64,000 bases of DNA from Entamoeba invadens IP1 (GCF_000330505.1 NW_004443623.1:225361-289360); one strand, 5' to 3'; positions 43,833 through 55,755 are shown, counted from the first letter of the stretch. Translations and numbers: made by a program. Notes: generated by a model not told the origin, from the letters alone.

Positions 43833-45110
43833 TTAAATTGATGTATTTACTTTTGTTGTGTGTTCAAAACAACAAACTCCAACAAAACTTACACTCTTTG
43901 GAAGAATAACATCGGTTATTAGTTTACATCCACTAAAACAATCATTTTCGAGAATCTCAACACTTTCAGGCAGAGTAATCAACTTTAAAGACGAACATGC
44001 ACCAAAACACTCTTTCATTAATCTTTTTACACCAAATGGTATGTTTATATTTGTTAACTTTTTACACATATAAAAACACTGTTGACTCAAAATTTCCAAT
44101 TTGTTTGTGTTGAATATGACAGAAGAGAGATTTGAGCAATTATGAAAGCACAACATTCCAATCGACTTCAAGTCACTGTGAAATGAAATTTTCTCTAACG
44201 AATGACATTGACTAAAACAAAAATCCCCAACATTAATTAGCGTTTTTGGCATCTCTATTTCCTTTAAATTGAAACAGTTGTCAAAACAACTCTTCCCCAA
44301 AGAAGTCATTCCATTCGGAAGAAAAACGCGCTGAAGTTGAGTACAAACAGAAAAACACGATTTTTTAAGTTAATCAACATTTTCTGGAATTTGAATGGTT
44401 GTAAGTTTTCCACAAAAAGAGAAACAATGATTCCCTATATTTAGAAGATGTTTTGGAAAAACTACTTTTGTCATAGAAGTACAAAAAGAAAAACAATTTT
44501 TACCAAGTGAAAGAACCGCTTTGGGAATTTCTATCTCTTTTAGTTGATGAACCGCATGAAAACAATAATCTCCAAATGAAGTCACCGATGAAGGGATTTT
44601 AATAGAAGTGATGTCAGAGAAGGAAAAGGAGTATTTTTTAAGAGAATTGACAATATTTGGGATAGTAATAATATTATCACAATTAAAGTGATTCCAATCA
44701 TCTCCACTAAATTGAATGTTTTTAAATTGAATGTTTGTGTTGTTATTTGTTATTAATTTGTACTCATTCAAGCTCACTATATACCATACAATTATTTTGT
44801 AAAATGTATAGTCGGTGCTAATAATATGTTCGGTTTGTTCGGCGTTTTTATTAATTAGACATTTTTGTTTTTTCGATAATAGTTGTCTTAATGAAGACCC
44901 AAAAGTTTCGTTTTGTTTGTTATAAACATGAAGTGTCTCTAAGCTGGGAAAAAACTTAATTGTCTTTTTGGAAAGTGGAATTGGGTTATAGTGAAATTTA
45001 GACATGTTACCATTAAATAATTTACAAACACACTCAAGAGTGATATAATCCGAAATTGTGTTAAAATACTTTGAAATTATCATTATATGATACCCACTCA
45101 AACGAGACAT
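43833..45110 (-). pseudogene. BspA-like LRR protein gene with one in-frame stop
   Basis: From ATG 45110 the frame starts MSRLSGYHIMIISKYFNT, the typical N-terminus of the amoebal BspA-like family. The intact gene at 55756-56712 starts MRALSGYHIMIVSKYFDD. After ~140 residues LRR_5 repeats follow (IKIPSSVTSFGDYCF, IPKAVLSLGKNCF and so on). A TAA codon at 44370-44372 (minus strand) interrupts the frame after IPENVD. The same frame then continues without any shift as LKKSCFSVCTQLQRVFLPNG and further repeats to 43833. The whole reading is 426 codons with this single nonsense codon. It is either a very young pseudogene, a truncated but expressed 246-residue protein, or a sequencing error. Confidence 0.75.
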
Positions 45111-45218
45111 GTATATTTATATTTTTTTAACTTTTATTGTGTTTTTGTATTCGAACTATTTTATACTTCAAAGTTTGATTACTTGATTAAAAAGTAAACT
45201 CGAAAAAAAACACAGGAA

Positions 45219-45696
45219 AATAGGCCGAAGGACGTCCTTTGTGGTTTAAGGATGTCCTCCCGCTATAAAGGACGTCCTTTATGTGTATAAAGAGGTCCTT
45301 TCAATTATTTTCATGTCCGCCGAAAACAACGAACAAACACTAAATTATAAGTAATTTTATTATAAAAAATAATAAGTTTTAAAAAATTGATTCATTTTTT
45401 TCATTTTATATTTGAGCTCTTTGAAAAATTAATTTATATTTGGATTATTTTATAAAAACCATTCATTTATTACAAAATTACTTGTAGTATAGCGTTTGTC
45501 TACTCTTTTATATATTTTTGGAAATAATTATAATTTTTAATAGTAAATTCATAGTAATATTATAACTCCTTATATAGTTTTGAAAATGCCGTGGACACGA
45601 AAATAATATAAAGAACGTCTTTATACACAGCAGGACGCACTTTATAGCGGGAGGACGTCCCTAAACCACAAAGTACATCTTTCGGCCTATATTCCC
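45219..45696. mobile_element. fold-back element with GGACGTCC repeats
   Basis: Two arms of about 105 bases are inverted copies around a ~265 base loop. The left arm reads GGCCGAAGGACGTCCTTTGT then GGTTTAAGG, TGTCCTCCCGCTATAAAG and later CATGTCCGCCG. The right arm, on the minus strand, reads GGCCGAAAGATGTACTTTGT then GGTTTAGGG, CGTCCTCCCGCTATAAAG and later CGTGTCCACGG. The palindrome GGACGTCC occurs several times within the arms. The GC content and motif are unlike the surroundings. There is no coding capacity. No clear target duplication was found. Confidence 0.65.
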
Positions 45697-48600
45697 GTCC
45701 TTCTTCTTCATGTCCGTCCTTTTATTAATTAAATTAAATATATTTTATTAATAATATAATATAATTTATTTTTAACAAAAAATTAATTTTAATCAAACAA
45801 ACTAACTAAACCAAATTGATTTGTTTAATCAATCATTTTAACTTCAATTAGTGCCACCAAAAGGTATATTTTTATTTGAAGTGAATTTCATTTAAACAAT
45901 GGGAAGAATTTGTAGCCCAAAAAAATAAAATTTTTTTGATAATTGCCATTTTTAATAAAAGTGCCGTAATAATTTATTAATTAAATGCAATCACTAGTAA
46001 AATATTATAAATCACAAACTTGCGAGTAGTAAATATTATATAAATAATTATAATTAGTAGTAATTATTTTATTTTATTAAACTAAAACTAATATTAATTA
46101 TTTTTAATGTTAATAATTAAAGATATTAATAGAAAAATAATATATTGCTTTAAAAAATGGGATATATACGTTATTTAAAAATCTAATAATTTAATCAAAT
46201 AAAACTATAATATATAATAAACAATATGCTGATAATAAACCTATGTACATCAGTATATAATAGTTATATTATTATTTAATAAAATATACAAAAATGTAAT
46301 TATTCCATAAAAATGTTTTTGTTTTAATTTGATATAAAAAATAATAAAATAATTATTATATTAATGGCAGAGTTTCCCAAGTGTTGAAAAACGGTTGCAG
46401 ATTTGATAATATTTTGTTTTTGTCATATTAAAAGAAATTTTATTAAAAAAAATGGAAAAAAAAGGTTGTTGGTAAATTCTGTTTTTTTTATTAATTGATT
46501 CAAAAATAGAAATGAGTAAAATTCCTATTAATAAGTGGTAATCCTAATAATAATACCCACAAAAACAACCAATCAATTTAAAATGTTGTTGGATTGTTTA
46601 AACAAAAAATGATGTAAATTTGAGTAAATTTAACTGTAAGAACGGGCATATGAGCTACAATTTTATTGTTATTTCTAAAATAAATAACCAAATTAATTTA
46701 TTAAATTATTATTATACCAATTTTAACACAACAGATAAAAAACAAATCAATTACAGGCTTGGCAACTCAAGAATCAACTAAGAACCACAGCCCACACGTA
46801 CAACATAGTGTACTTTATTGTGGGCCAGTAGGCCAACATCAAAACCTTTCTCGAGCCTTGAAAGGGTTTTTATTCAAGTCATTTTTATTGTTTATATTTG
46901 TTCTCAGATCGTTCTTTTATAGCACAAATTACAATTATAATTATATTTTCTATAATTTATTATTATAATAAAGCAACAATAATTATGGCAATCACAATTC
47001 TGGTCTCGTTTAAAACTATATATTATAGATTAAAACAATTAATATAATTGATTTTCATTTTATTTAAAAAAAAAGTAATTTGTTGTTGTATTTTTATTTT
47101 TTATATTTATAATTGAATTGTTTTTTAAATGGCATATTTAAAAATATTATAAAAATCATTTAAAATATTAATAATTTTTATTATATATATAGTTTTTTAT
47201 TGTCAATGGTATATCTTAGTTGTTTTAATTATTCTCAAATATGTTTTTATTATATATAATTTAAATATAAAAAAAACATTTTTGAAATTTGGTCTGGCAA
47301 TAAGTGGTTTTCAAGCGAATTTGGTGTTTTTATTTATATATTTTGAAATTCAAAATATTTGACAATTTTTGTACAAACAAAATAGGGATTTTTATGCTTA
47401 TTATTTTACCAATAAATTAAGGTTTATTATTTTTACATAAGTAAAATAATTAATTTAATTACATATATATTATAGTAGTTTCATATAAAACAAAAAAACA
47501 TATTTTATTGAATAATAAATTGTTTGAAATCGTTATCTAAAATAAAACTTTAGGTTTATTTTTTGTATTTTTACTTTGTTCAAAGGCAAAACAAGTAAAT
47601 ATGTTTTTAACGTTTTGATCTTTAATTTATTTAACAGTTTTGAGAAGGCTTGGAAGAACCAAAAATAAATCAAATCTGCTACTATTTTTTGATTACTTTG
47701 GGAAATTCTGTTAATGGGTTTCTTCAATTTGTAAATTCCAAGAAAAACGAATTTTTTTAAAACATGACAAGTGCCTGCAAATTTATACAATTTTAGACTG
47801 TTGTAGCTGGTTTTTTATATTAATGGAAATATTGCCATTTTTATATAAATTAATAAAACAAAACAGTAAATATAGTGTGGTAACTGCACCTTATGCCAAT
47901 TTTTCATAAATAATTATAATTAATATAAACTAGTTGTACAGGGGTGAAAATGAAGGTATTAATATGAAAGCGAATATATTAATTTAGGGTTCATTTTCTT
48001 TTAATATTTTGGCTAAAAACGAACTAACATTTATTTCATTAAATTTAAGCCATTTAATGAGTAATAACTACAACAAAAAAACAAGTAAATCTGGACAAAA
48101 ACCACTATTTGCAACACAGTCATGATTTTTGGAAAAGGAAAATATAGTTAATATAATAGTTACAATATTATAAAATATATTATAATTTTCAACACAAAAA
48201 ATTATAACAATATTAATTATTTACTATAAATTATATTATTCATGTATATAATAAATTAATCATTATTTTGTTATTATTCAAACAACACTCAACATAAAAA
48301 TGATTTACGATACTTTGAATTGTGTTTCACATCCTTCACGACCGGCCTGCGTATGTAAAACACAAACCAAAATGTAATAATGAGCCACATTTATTAATCT
48401 AAACGTCAATAAAACAAATTTGAAATAACTGCATTGATAATAAATAAATAAACAAACCATAAAGCTAAAACACACTTACGTGTTTAAACACACTTTAAAT
48501 ATTTATCTAGTTGTGAACAGGTTGTGTTTTGTCTTAAACCCTGAAAATACAATTAAATATAAACAAATTTACTATATAACACTGTAAACTATTTATAATG

Positions 48601-48777
48601 GTTTAATATAACAATTATTACTGTTGATTCATTTTTTACTTTAGCTGATCATTAAAAACACACAAATTCATGTTGATTTTTTTAATTAACCATTGATATA
48701 ATTAAAATAAACTCTTTTTATTAATTCGTCTTGTGTACTACAATTTTTGAATATCATAATTCTATTGTTATAATGGA
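45697..48777. other. long AT-rich intergenic, nothing recognised
   Basis: No gene is supported. The open frames at 46759-46968 and 47533-47790 lack family resemblance. The slightly GC-richer stretch around 46755-46860 (GGCCAGTAGGCCAAC) may be a remnant but is unassigned. The upstream flank of the MULE begins at 48778. Confidence 0.45.
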
Positions 48778-48786
48778 AACTTGTAG

Positions 48787-48998
48787 GATTACAAGACATT
48801 TGTCAACTTTGACAATTATCAACTAAGACATTTGTCGAAACCCTCAAAATATTTTGTATTTATAACAATAAAATATATATTTTCTATAAATATTATTTTT
48901 ATTTTATAATTAGAAAACAATGTTATTAATATTGTAAAATTGTAAAATACAAAACAAACATACGTTTGAATAAAAATAGAAATTATAAAAAATATAAT
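48787..48998 (+). repeat. MULE left terminal inverted repeat
   Basis: Inverted copy of 51631-51842. It includes a small inner inverted repeat around ACATTTGTC (two copies in the first 60 bases). Confidence 0.9.
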
Positions 48999-49503
48999 AT
49001 ATTGGTATAATTTGTGTGCATTTTACATATTTTTTATAAAAATAATATTTTAAATTAATTAAAATTAAATTGAAATTTATTTAAAATACTTGAAATTACA
49101 ATTGTATATCATTTGTGTTGATTAATTTATACAAAAATAATAAGAATAAGAGATTTTTTTCAGAAATAAAACATCTATAAAAAGAAAAATTAATCTTTTC
49201 ATATTTTGTACTTCCAGCTAAACAATTATTAAATAATATATATTATATATGGAATATTGTAAATACAATAGCTGGAAATTGAAAATAAATACTATCAATT
49301 TTAATAAAAGATATTTTATTTTTGATAATTATTTTGGTGTCAATGTTTGAATGCATTTTAGATTTCAAGATGTTTGAACCAATTTATTATTTCAAATTAA
49401 ACTCTATTTTTACAATTATACACTTATATATTTATAAACATATTTTATATAACATTTTGTTTATTTAATACATTTACAATTAATTTATTCAGATTTATTT
49501 CAA

Positions 49504-51297
49504 ATGACAAAAGAACCTCTTCGCTTCTTTAAAGAACTCAATGAAAAACCAAAGCGACATCCAGTATTGTGTATTGGAATAATATGTTTCTTTCAACGTG
49601 CCAAATGGGACAAATCGAAAAATGATATTGTTTTTGAATGTGCTGGAAATAACTGTAATGTAACAGTACATGTAAAAGATAATAATTATTATATTGTTGG
49701 AAATCATACTTGTATTTTTGATCACGAACGTTTATTTTTGTCAAGATGTCGAAGAGAAGCCGCAGATATAGAATTTGTTAAAGGTCTAAGTGATACTCCG
49801 CGTGAAATAACAAAAAGAGTCATGACACACAATTTTTGTTCAAACATGTCAATAAAAGACCATAGATCAATTAATAAATATATAACCAGACTACAAGAAA
49901 GACTTCTTGGAAGCAACCACAAAACAATTGAAGATATCAATTTCACGGAAGTTTTGAAAACCACATTGATACCTCAAAATGAGTCTAATCCAGACAATAC
50001 TTTTTTATTTTATGATTCTTTCACTGAAACTCAAACACTCTCCAGATTTTTTATTTTTTCTTCTTGTACACAACGGCACATCGCCTCCAAGTCAGAAGAA
50101 GTGTTTGGTGATGGAACATATCGAATTACTCCAAACATAATTTCATGTTTGTATACGTTACACTCTCTTATTGATAACACATGTTATCCAATTGCATTTC
50201 TATTACTTCCAAATGAGACAGAAGAAACATTTATTCGTGCTCTTAAAGTACTAAAGCCCTTTTTAATCAATGTTAAAATTGTACACTGTGATTGTCAGAT
50301 TTCAGCAATGAACGCATTTAGTAAAGTATTGGGAGCAAACATTAAATTATGCTTGTTTCATTTAAATCAAGCGGTGTTTAGAATGTTGGGCAAAAAGGGT
50401 CTTTCTATAGAATATATAAAAAATGCCAAATTACATCTATGGGTACGGCGACTATTTGGACTACCTTTTCTACCAAAAGAAGAAATACACGATGCTTTCG
50501 AGAAATTATTCATTGAAATGTCAACATCTTTAGAATTTGGTGTACCTTCACATTTATTAGAAAAGTACAAAGAAGTTTTAAATTATTATAAAGATTTTTG
50601 GTTGAAAAAAATTGGGAATGAAAAATGGTGTCAATTTTTCACAAAAAATAGGACAAATAATTTATGTGAAGCATTTCATCATGCAGTAGGTTTAGAGTTT
50701 CAAATTGCTCATCCAAGAATCGTGGTTTTGGTCGACATGTTAAGAAAATTGGATGACATGTGTAGGCAAAGATGGTTAGATATGGCAACTGGAAAACACG
50801 AAGTTGCTTATCGACGCGCAATTCAAGAATTAAGCAGAAAATTGAATATTACAATGGAAAGTTATCAAAATGGAAAGTTTGAAAATCAACTGCAATATCT
50901 AGACGCAATTGGCAAGTTGTATATTGACTACAATTTTACAACAAAGGCGTCAAGAAGAAATGTATCCATTCGTGCAATAAATGCATCACAAAGATTGATA
51001 AATGAAATGGATATTATAATGCAAGAACAACAAAATGTTACTTTTGATGAAAATGGGACAAATTTAAATATATCAACTATCATTGAACCAAGTTATCAAA
51101 GTGAAATTGATTTTGAGTCAACAATAAAATCAATACAAGAATACAATTCAACAGTACAATCAATTTTTGAAGAAAACAGTGTTATTACATTGGAAAAAAC
51201 AGAAGGAAAGATGGAAAATGACCGAAATTGCTCCAAAAGTGGCATTAATACTTCAAAGATAAAATCAAAGAAAACACTAAAAAGGAGAAAAAATTGA
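49504..51297 (+). CDS. MULE transposase, intact
   Basis: This 597-residue protein would bind the long terminal repeats and cut and paste the element. An N-terminal FLYWCH/WRKY-type zinc-finger-like region at about residues 29-75 has C46, C51, H68 and C70 or H74 as candidate ligands. The MULE catalytic domain follows. Asp203 lies in VFGDGTYR, Asp263 in VHCDCQISAMNAF, the CxxH block is CLFHLNQ (C283, H286), and Glu389 lies in NNLCEAFHH. The C-terminal part is charged, with a lysine-rich tail that may be a nuclear signal. The frame is open, and ATG 49504 follows directly after an AT-rich leader. All catalytic positions are kept and the terminal repeats match, so the element is probably autonomous. 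Confidence 0.9.
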   Translation: MTKEPLRFFKELNEKPKRHPVLCIGIICFFQRAKWDKSKNDIVFECAGNNCNVTVHVKDNNYYIVGNHTCIFDHERLFLSRCRREAADIEFVKGLSDTPREITKRVMTHNFCSNMSIKDHRSINKYITRLQERLLGSNHKTIEDINFTEVLKTTLIPQNESNPDNTFLFYDSFTETQTLSRFFIFSSCTQRHIASKSEEVFGDGTYRITPNIISCLYTLHSLIDNTCYPIAFLLLPNETEETFIRALKVLKPFLINVKIVHCDCQISAMNAFSKVLGANIKLCLFHLNQAVFRMLGKKGLSIEYIKNAKLHLWVRRLFGLPFLPKEEIHDAFEKLFIEMSTSLEFGVPSHLLEKYKEVLNYYKDFWLKKIGNEKWCQFFTKNRTNNLCEAFHHAVGLEFQIAHPRIVVLVDMLRKLDDMCRQRWLDMATGKHEVAYRRAIQELSRKLNITMESYQNGKFENQLQYLDAIGKLYIDYNFTTKASRRNVSIRAINASQRLINEMDIIMQEQQNVTFDENGTNLNISTIIEPSYQSEIDFESTIKSIQEYNSTVQSIFEENSVITLEKTEGKMENDRNCSKSGINTSKIKSKKTLKRRKN

Positions 51298-51630
51298 CTA
51301 TATGTCAGAAATTGAACAAAGAAAAAAAACCTCGAAATCACAAGAAAAATATTGATTAATTTAGTTTTCTATTAAAATAAAAAGCAATTTTAAAAATAAA
51401 TATTCAATTTGCATAATATAATAATTATGTTTAATATAATACCTTTTTATTATGTTTAAAATTTGTTATGAATATATACAAGATATTATATTTATAATCA
51501 GAATATTATAACAATTTAAATAATTAGAATGTAAATCATATTTATTTGATAAGATTAACATAAATATAAATTCTAAATTGTTTTAAATAATATTATTAAG
51601 TATACATTTTGTTTTTAATAACACCTATTA

Positions 51631-51842
51631 ATTATATTTTTTATAATTTCTATTTTTATTCAAACGTATGTTTGTTTTGTATTTTACAATTTTACAATAT
51701 TAATAACATTGTTTTCTAATTATAAAATAAAAATAATATTTATAGAAAATATATATTTTATTGTTATAAATACAAAATATTTTGAGGGTTTCGACAAATG
51801 TCTTAGTTGATAATTGTCAAAGTTGACAAATGTCTTTTTACC
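51631..51842 (-). repeat. MULE right terminal inverted repeat
   Basis: Inverted copy of 48787-48998. It is followed directly by the second AACTTGTAG target copy (51843-51851). Confidence 0.9.
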
Positions 51843-52147
51843 AACTTGTAGAAACTCCAAGATGGAGACTAATTTGATTACTTTGTTGATTTGTTTTTAG
51901 ATTTTAAATTTTATTATTTTAGCATCTTTGATCTCAGTGTCATTGTTTATCGCCATCTCATTCTTCGTTTGAAAGCGCAAAGAAAAATAGTACTCATTTT
52001 AATTATTTTTATACAATTTAAGGGGACTTATCATTTTGTTCCACGACTATTTTCAAAATATTCTTAAGGTTGTTGTGATACTAATAACATCCCGTCGAAG
52101 TTGTGGTTAATACAAAACTCTGTTTCCTCTTCTAATGATAAGACTTG

Positions 52148-52290
52148 TGCCATAAAACGGCAACTTGGATCAATTCAATTCCAAGTGAAAATGATTGCTT
52201 AACCAAATGCCCAGAATCCTCTCCAAAGTTGTTAGTGAAGAACAATGATGTTTTAAGAAGTTCATATGGATCTGACTATGTCACTTGAAT
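52148..52290 (+). pseudogene. possible remnant of a cysteine-containing protein
   Basis: One plus-strand frame reads WINSIPSENDCLTKCPESSP then KLLVKNNDVLRSSYGSDYVT before a stop. The stretch is more protein-like and GC-richer than its surroundings. The TKCPESSP segment recalls cysteine-rich surface proteins. The upstream frame closes quickly, so it is a fragment at best. Confidence 0.25.
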
Positions 52291-52299
52291 AATATTTTA

Positions 52300-53539
52300 C
52301 TCATATAGAAAAATACTCTTAGATGCTAATTGCCAATGAAAGTCAATAAATATATATTCTAACATGGTACGCAGACGACTTCTCACTAAATACACACAAA
52401 GATTTGTAAAATAAGAACATGTTGATTGCCACTTGTAAGTGTGTGGATATTATAGAATATTCTTTTAAAATACAAAATAAAATGAATACATAAACTACTT
52501 CAAACTTCATGTATTAAATGAAACCGTCAGCCGTCTTAAGGTGTTTGGGAAGGTTTGTAATTATCTCTCCAATATAAACTAGTTTACAACAACTTAAATA
52601 ACAACGTTAAGGAATTTTCCAAAAGTCTATCTTTGTATTGCCAACTTTGTTATATATTAATTGGACCACTTTAAAAACATATAAGCTCAACTTTGTCAAC
52701 AAAAATGTTTTGTTTGTTGTATTGTACTACTAATAATAATATAAGATGTTGTTTGTTTCGTAATAAAATAAATTAAAATATTTGCAATATAAGTTTTATT
52801 CTCCCTAATAATATCTTTTTGAAATATTCATTTAAAGATTTATAATCACTCATTTGAATATACAAGTTTTTTAAAGTGATAGTTTGTTGAGGATAATTGT
52901 ACTGATGTCTCGGTATTTTGTTTTTTTTCAAATTTAATTTAAATAACTAACTTTAAAACTAAAATTGGTTTCATTGTAATTTATCAATGTAAATACATTA
53001 AGGAATTTTTGGAAACATCATTATCAATCGAGTTGCCAACAAAGTGATCCAACACAATCAATTGTACTTGATCAAACATTAACTTTTTGTTTTTTGAGCT
53101 TAAGTTGAGTATTTTCACTTGCTTCTATCATATCAAAAACACTTTTAGTTCACCTAATGTTCTTTAATGGATTTTTCAGTTTAATTTTATATCTTATTTG
53201 TACACTCATTAATCAAATATAAAACTATCTAAAGTTTTGAAACATTTACAACATAACAACAGTCAAATTAACTTTGTTGTAGAACTCTTTAAAAGGTGAA
53301 AAAAAATCTTGCACAAAGCAACCCCCTAACTTTTTTTATTGGAAATATTTGATTGCTTAAATTGTCATTTTTAATAAATTATCTTATTAAATTATATTTA
53401 TAGAACATTAAGGTGTCCTTGTCATAGTTGTACAAACAAAAGGTTTATTTTCTTTCACTCTTATTTCAAAATAATTAATCATTATAAAATTATTATAATT
53501 TTATAATTATACAATTATACAATTATACAATTATAATTG
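52300..53539. other. AT-rich intergenic
   Basis: No gene was recognised. Near 53395-53450 a segment (TATAGAACATTAAGGTGTCC and following) is a diverged direct copy of 54637-54690 (TATAGAACACTTGGGGGTCC). Confidence 0.4.
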
Positions 53540-53541
53540 TA

Positions 53542-54417
53542 AACTGTTTTTCAAAACTCTGTACTGGGATGCCCCGATTTTTTAGACAAATAATTTCTAA
53601 ATAATTTTTCCTTTTCTTAACCCTCATTTTTTGTTATAAATATTTACTCGAAAAAACAAAATAACGAACATGACTTTTTTAAATTTTACTTGACAAATAA
53701 ATCTTGCACCAAAAATTTACTTGAAAATATAAAAAACAAACTTGGGATTTAAATTTTGATTACCATAACACAATTTTTGCCAAAAAGATAAAACACAACT
53801 TTATAATTAAATGTCCATGTTTACAGAATCACCAAGTCGCGTTTAAAATAAAAATGAAAAGTACAAATGAGTAAAACAAGCATCGAGAGAAAATAAATAG
53901 GTTAAGACTATACAATTGAAGGTTTTTTAATTTTTGAACTGTTTATTTTATTTAAGACTTTTTTGATTAATAACCTTGATTGTTTAAATGTTTGTTTTAT
54001 TTTATCAATTACTTTTTTAATTGTTGAAATAAACAAAAACTTATTATTTATTAAAGTGTTGTATCATTTGATGCAATAATGTTTTTCATCACATCATTAT
54101 TTTATCGTTATATTACGTTTATCTTATGTTTGTTAGAAATATTTTGTTTTACTCACGTTTAATCACAAAATAAACCACTGACCAAATAACGAACCTAGAA
54201 AATCGGGAAAGATTTACCCAATATTTGGGTGATTTTCCGATTTTTTGTTCAATAATTGAAATTGTATTGATTTTTAAGGGTTTTAAACTGTATCCCGTTG
54301 TTGGTTCAACAATTAGGAAAATAAAAAATAAAACAAATAAATAATAGTAAATAACGGGAAACTAGGACAAAGGGTTTATATAAATATTGAAACGGTACAG
54401 AGTTTTGGAAAACAGTT
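53542..54417. mobile_element. mariner-type MITE, copy B (~876 bp)
   Basis: Second copy of the 24.05 kb element, in the same orientation. The ends read AACTGTTTTTCAAAACTCTG on the left and, on the minus strand, AACTGTTTTCCAAAACTCTG on the right. Internal sequence matches copy A closely, with scattered substitutions and small indels. TA precedes the left end. The base after the right end is not a clean TA, so the duplication may have mutated. Confidence 0.75.
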
Positions 54418-54696
54418 ATTAATTACAATAAAAATTATACAATTAATATTTTATTTATTAACTAATATTATAATATATTGTTATTCAAATTATTAATTAA
54501 TATAAATTAAGTATATGTAATAAATATGAACAATAAAATACTTAATATTAATTAAAAATTGTAATAAATATCTTTTTGTATTAATTATTTAATTATTTAA
54601 TATTATATTTAAATTATTCTATCATTAAATTGTGTTCTATTTATAGAACACTTGGGGGTCCCTCTCATGGCTGTACAAAATGAAAGCCAAATTTTT

Positions 54697-55402
54697 TCTT
54701 AAAGTGACTTTCCCAAGGTGTGCAAGTTAAAATTATTAGTCTTTTTTACAGGGAAAGGGCGTGCAAGACTAAATTTTAGTTCAAAAACATTTTATTAAAA
54801 AATGTTATTCGTTTCAAAATTGTTTCAAAAAACACACAACCCTTTGGTGCTTGAATTAATAAACTACAAAAAGCAAATCAAATTATAAAAATTGGGTAAT
54901 GGTTTGTCTATGTGTTTAATGTAAAAACTGTTTTGTTTCAAGAACGTGAATAAATGTCGATGTCTCTTGTGTTAGCGTAATTCAAAGCGACAAGAAGAAG
55001 TATGATAAACATTATGTTTTTCTCTGTGCCATTTTATAGCATACAATAACAAATAGTCTGTTTAATAGGTGCAGTTCATTGTTACAAATCGATGTGCACT
55101 GTTGTCCAGAACTGGTCCTTCGATAATTTCCATTGTGTCGCTTTCCCGAAATTGTTGCTTAATTTATTGTATTCGAAGTGTGAAAGTTAAAAATTGCAAC
55201 GTCACTAGGTGTGCAAGTTAAAGTATAATTTAGTAATAACTTCGAAATTATAATTAATAATTAAACTAAAAATAATCTTTTTTTTCAAAACTTCAAAAAA
55301 TTAATGATTCTATTTTTTTAATAAAAAAGTTATAAATGAACTATACCTTAACTTGCACACCTTTAAACTAACTTGCACTCCTTGGGAAGTCACTTTACTT
55401 AA
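54697..55402. mobile_element. TIR element with GTGCAAGTTA motifs (~0.7 kb)
   Basis: The left end reads CTTAAAGTGACTTTCCCAAG then GTGTGCAAGTTAA. The right end, on the minus strand, reads AGTAAAGTGACTTCCCAAGG then AGTGCAAGTTAG. The motif GTGTGCAAGTTAA occurs again at about 55210 and inverted at about 55350. No coding region was found. The target duplication is unclear. Confidence 0.55.
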
Positions 55403-55581
55403 AAAAATTGAATAAATTTCCACAATTACATATATCTACTTTATTTATTAATTAAAAACTACTATTTTTTGACTTTATATCACTTAATTCTATTATATTA
55501 ACTTGTATTATTATTATTATTATTATTTGATGACGTGGTATATACTCACCATTTTACACAATCTTACATTTAAGTAATCTC

Positions 55582-55642
55582 GGTTCCCAGGAAGTGGGTG
55601 GGGGAGGGGGCCGGCTTTAGGAGCCTCCACGTATACTTTGCC
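55582..55642. other. G-rich island
   Basis: In a very AT-rich context the plus strand reads GGAAGTGGGTGGGGGAGGGG and continues G-rich, followed by a small GGCTTTAGGAGCC hairpin. Four or more G runs could form a quadruplex. It lies about 115-175 bases beyond the stop codon of the LRR gene at 55756. Its role is unknown. Confidence 0.35.
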
Positions 55643-55755
55643 AAATTGAAGAAATTGATTAAATCAATTTCGTTAAGTTATTTAATTGATTTATTAAATT
55701 ATTTTTTATTTTTTAATAAAAATAAATATAAAAAATGAAATATCATTAAATCATC

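Larger units (their letters stand above)
48787..51842 (+). mobile_element. complete Mutator-like element (MULE) with 9 bp target duplication
   Basis: The element is 3056 bp. Terminal inverted repeats of about 212 bases (48787-48998 and 51631-51842) appear identical apart from a few positions at the outermost end (left GATTACAAGACATTTGTC, right on the minus strand GGTAAAAAGACATTTGTC). Both sides are flanked by AACTTGTAG (48778-48786 and 51843-51851), a 9 bp direct repeat as expected for Mutator. One intact transposase gene lies inside. Near-identical repeats and a perfect target duplication point to a recent insertion. Confidence 0.92.

Noticed and set aside
46759..46968. 69-codon frame in a slightly GC-richer patch
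   Set aside because: No domain, no homologous copy in the window, and the second half is hydrophobic noise.
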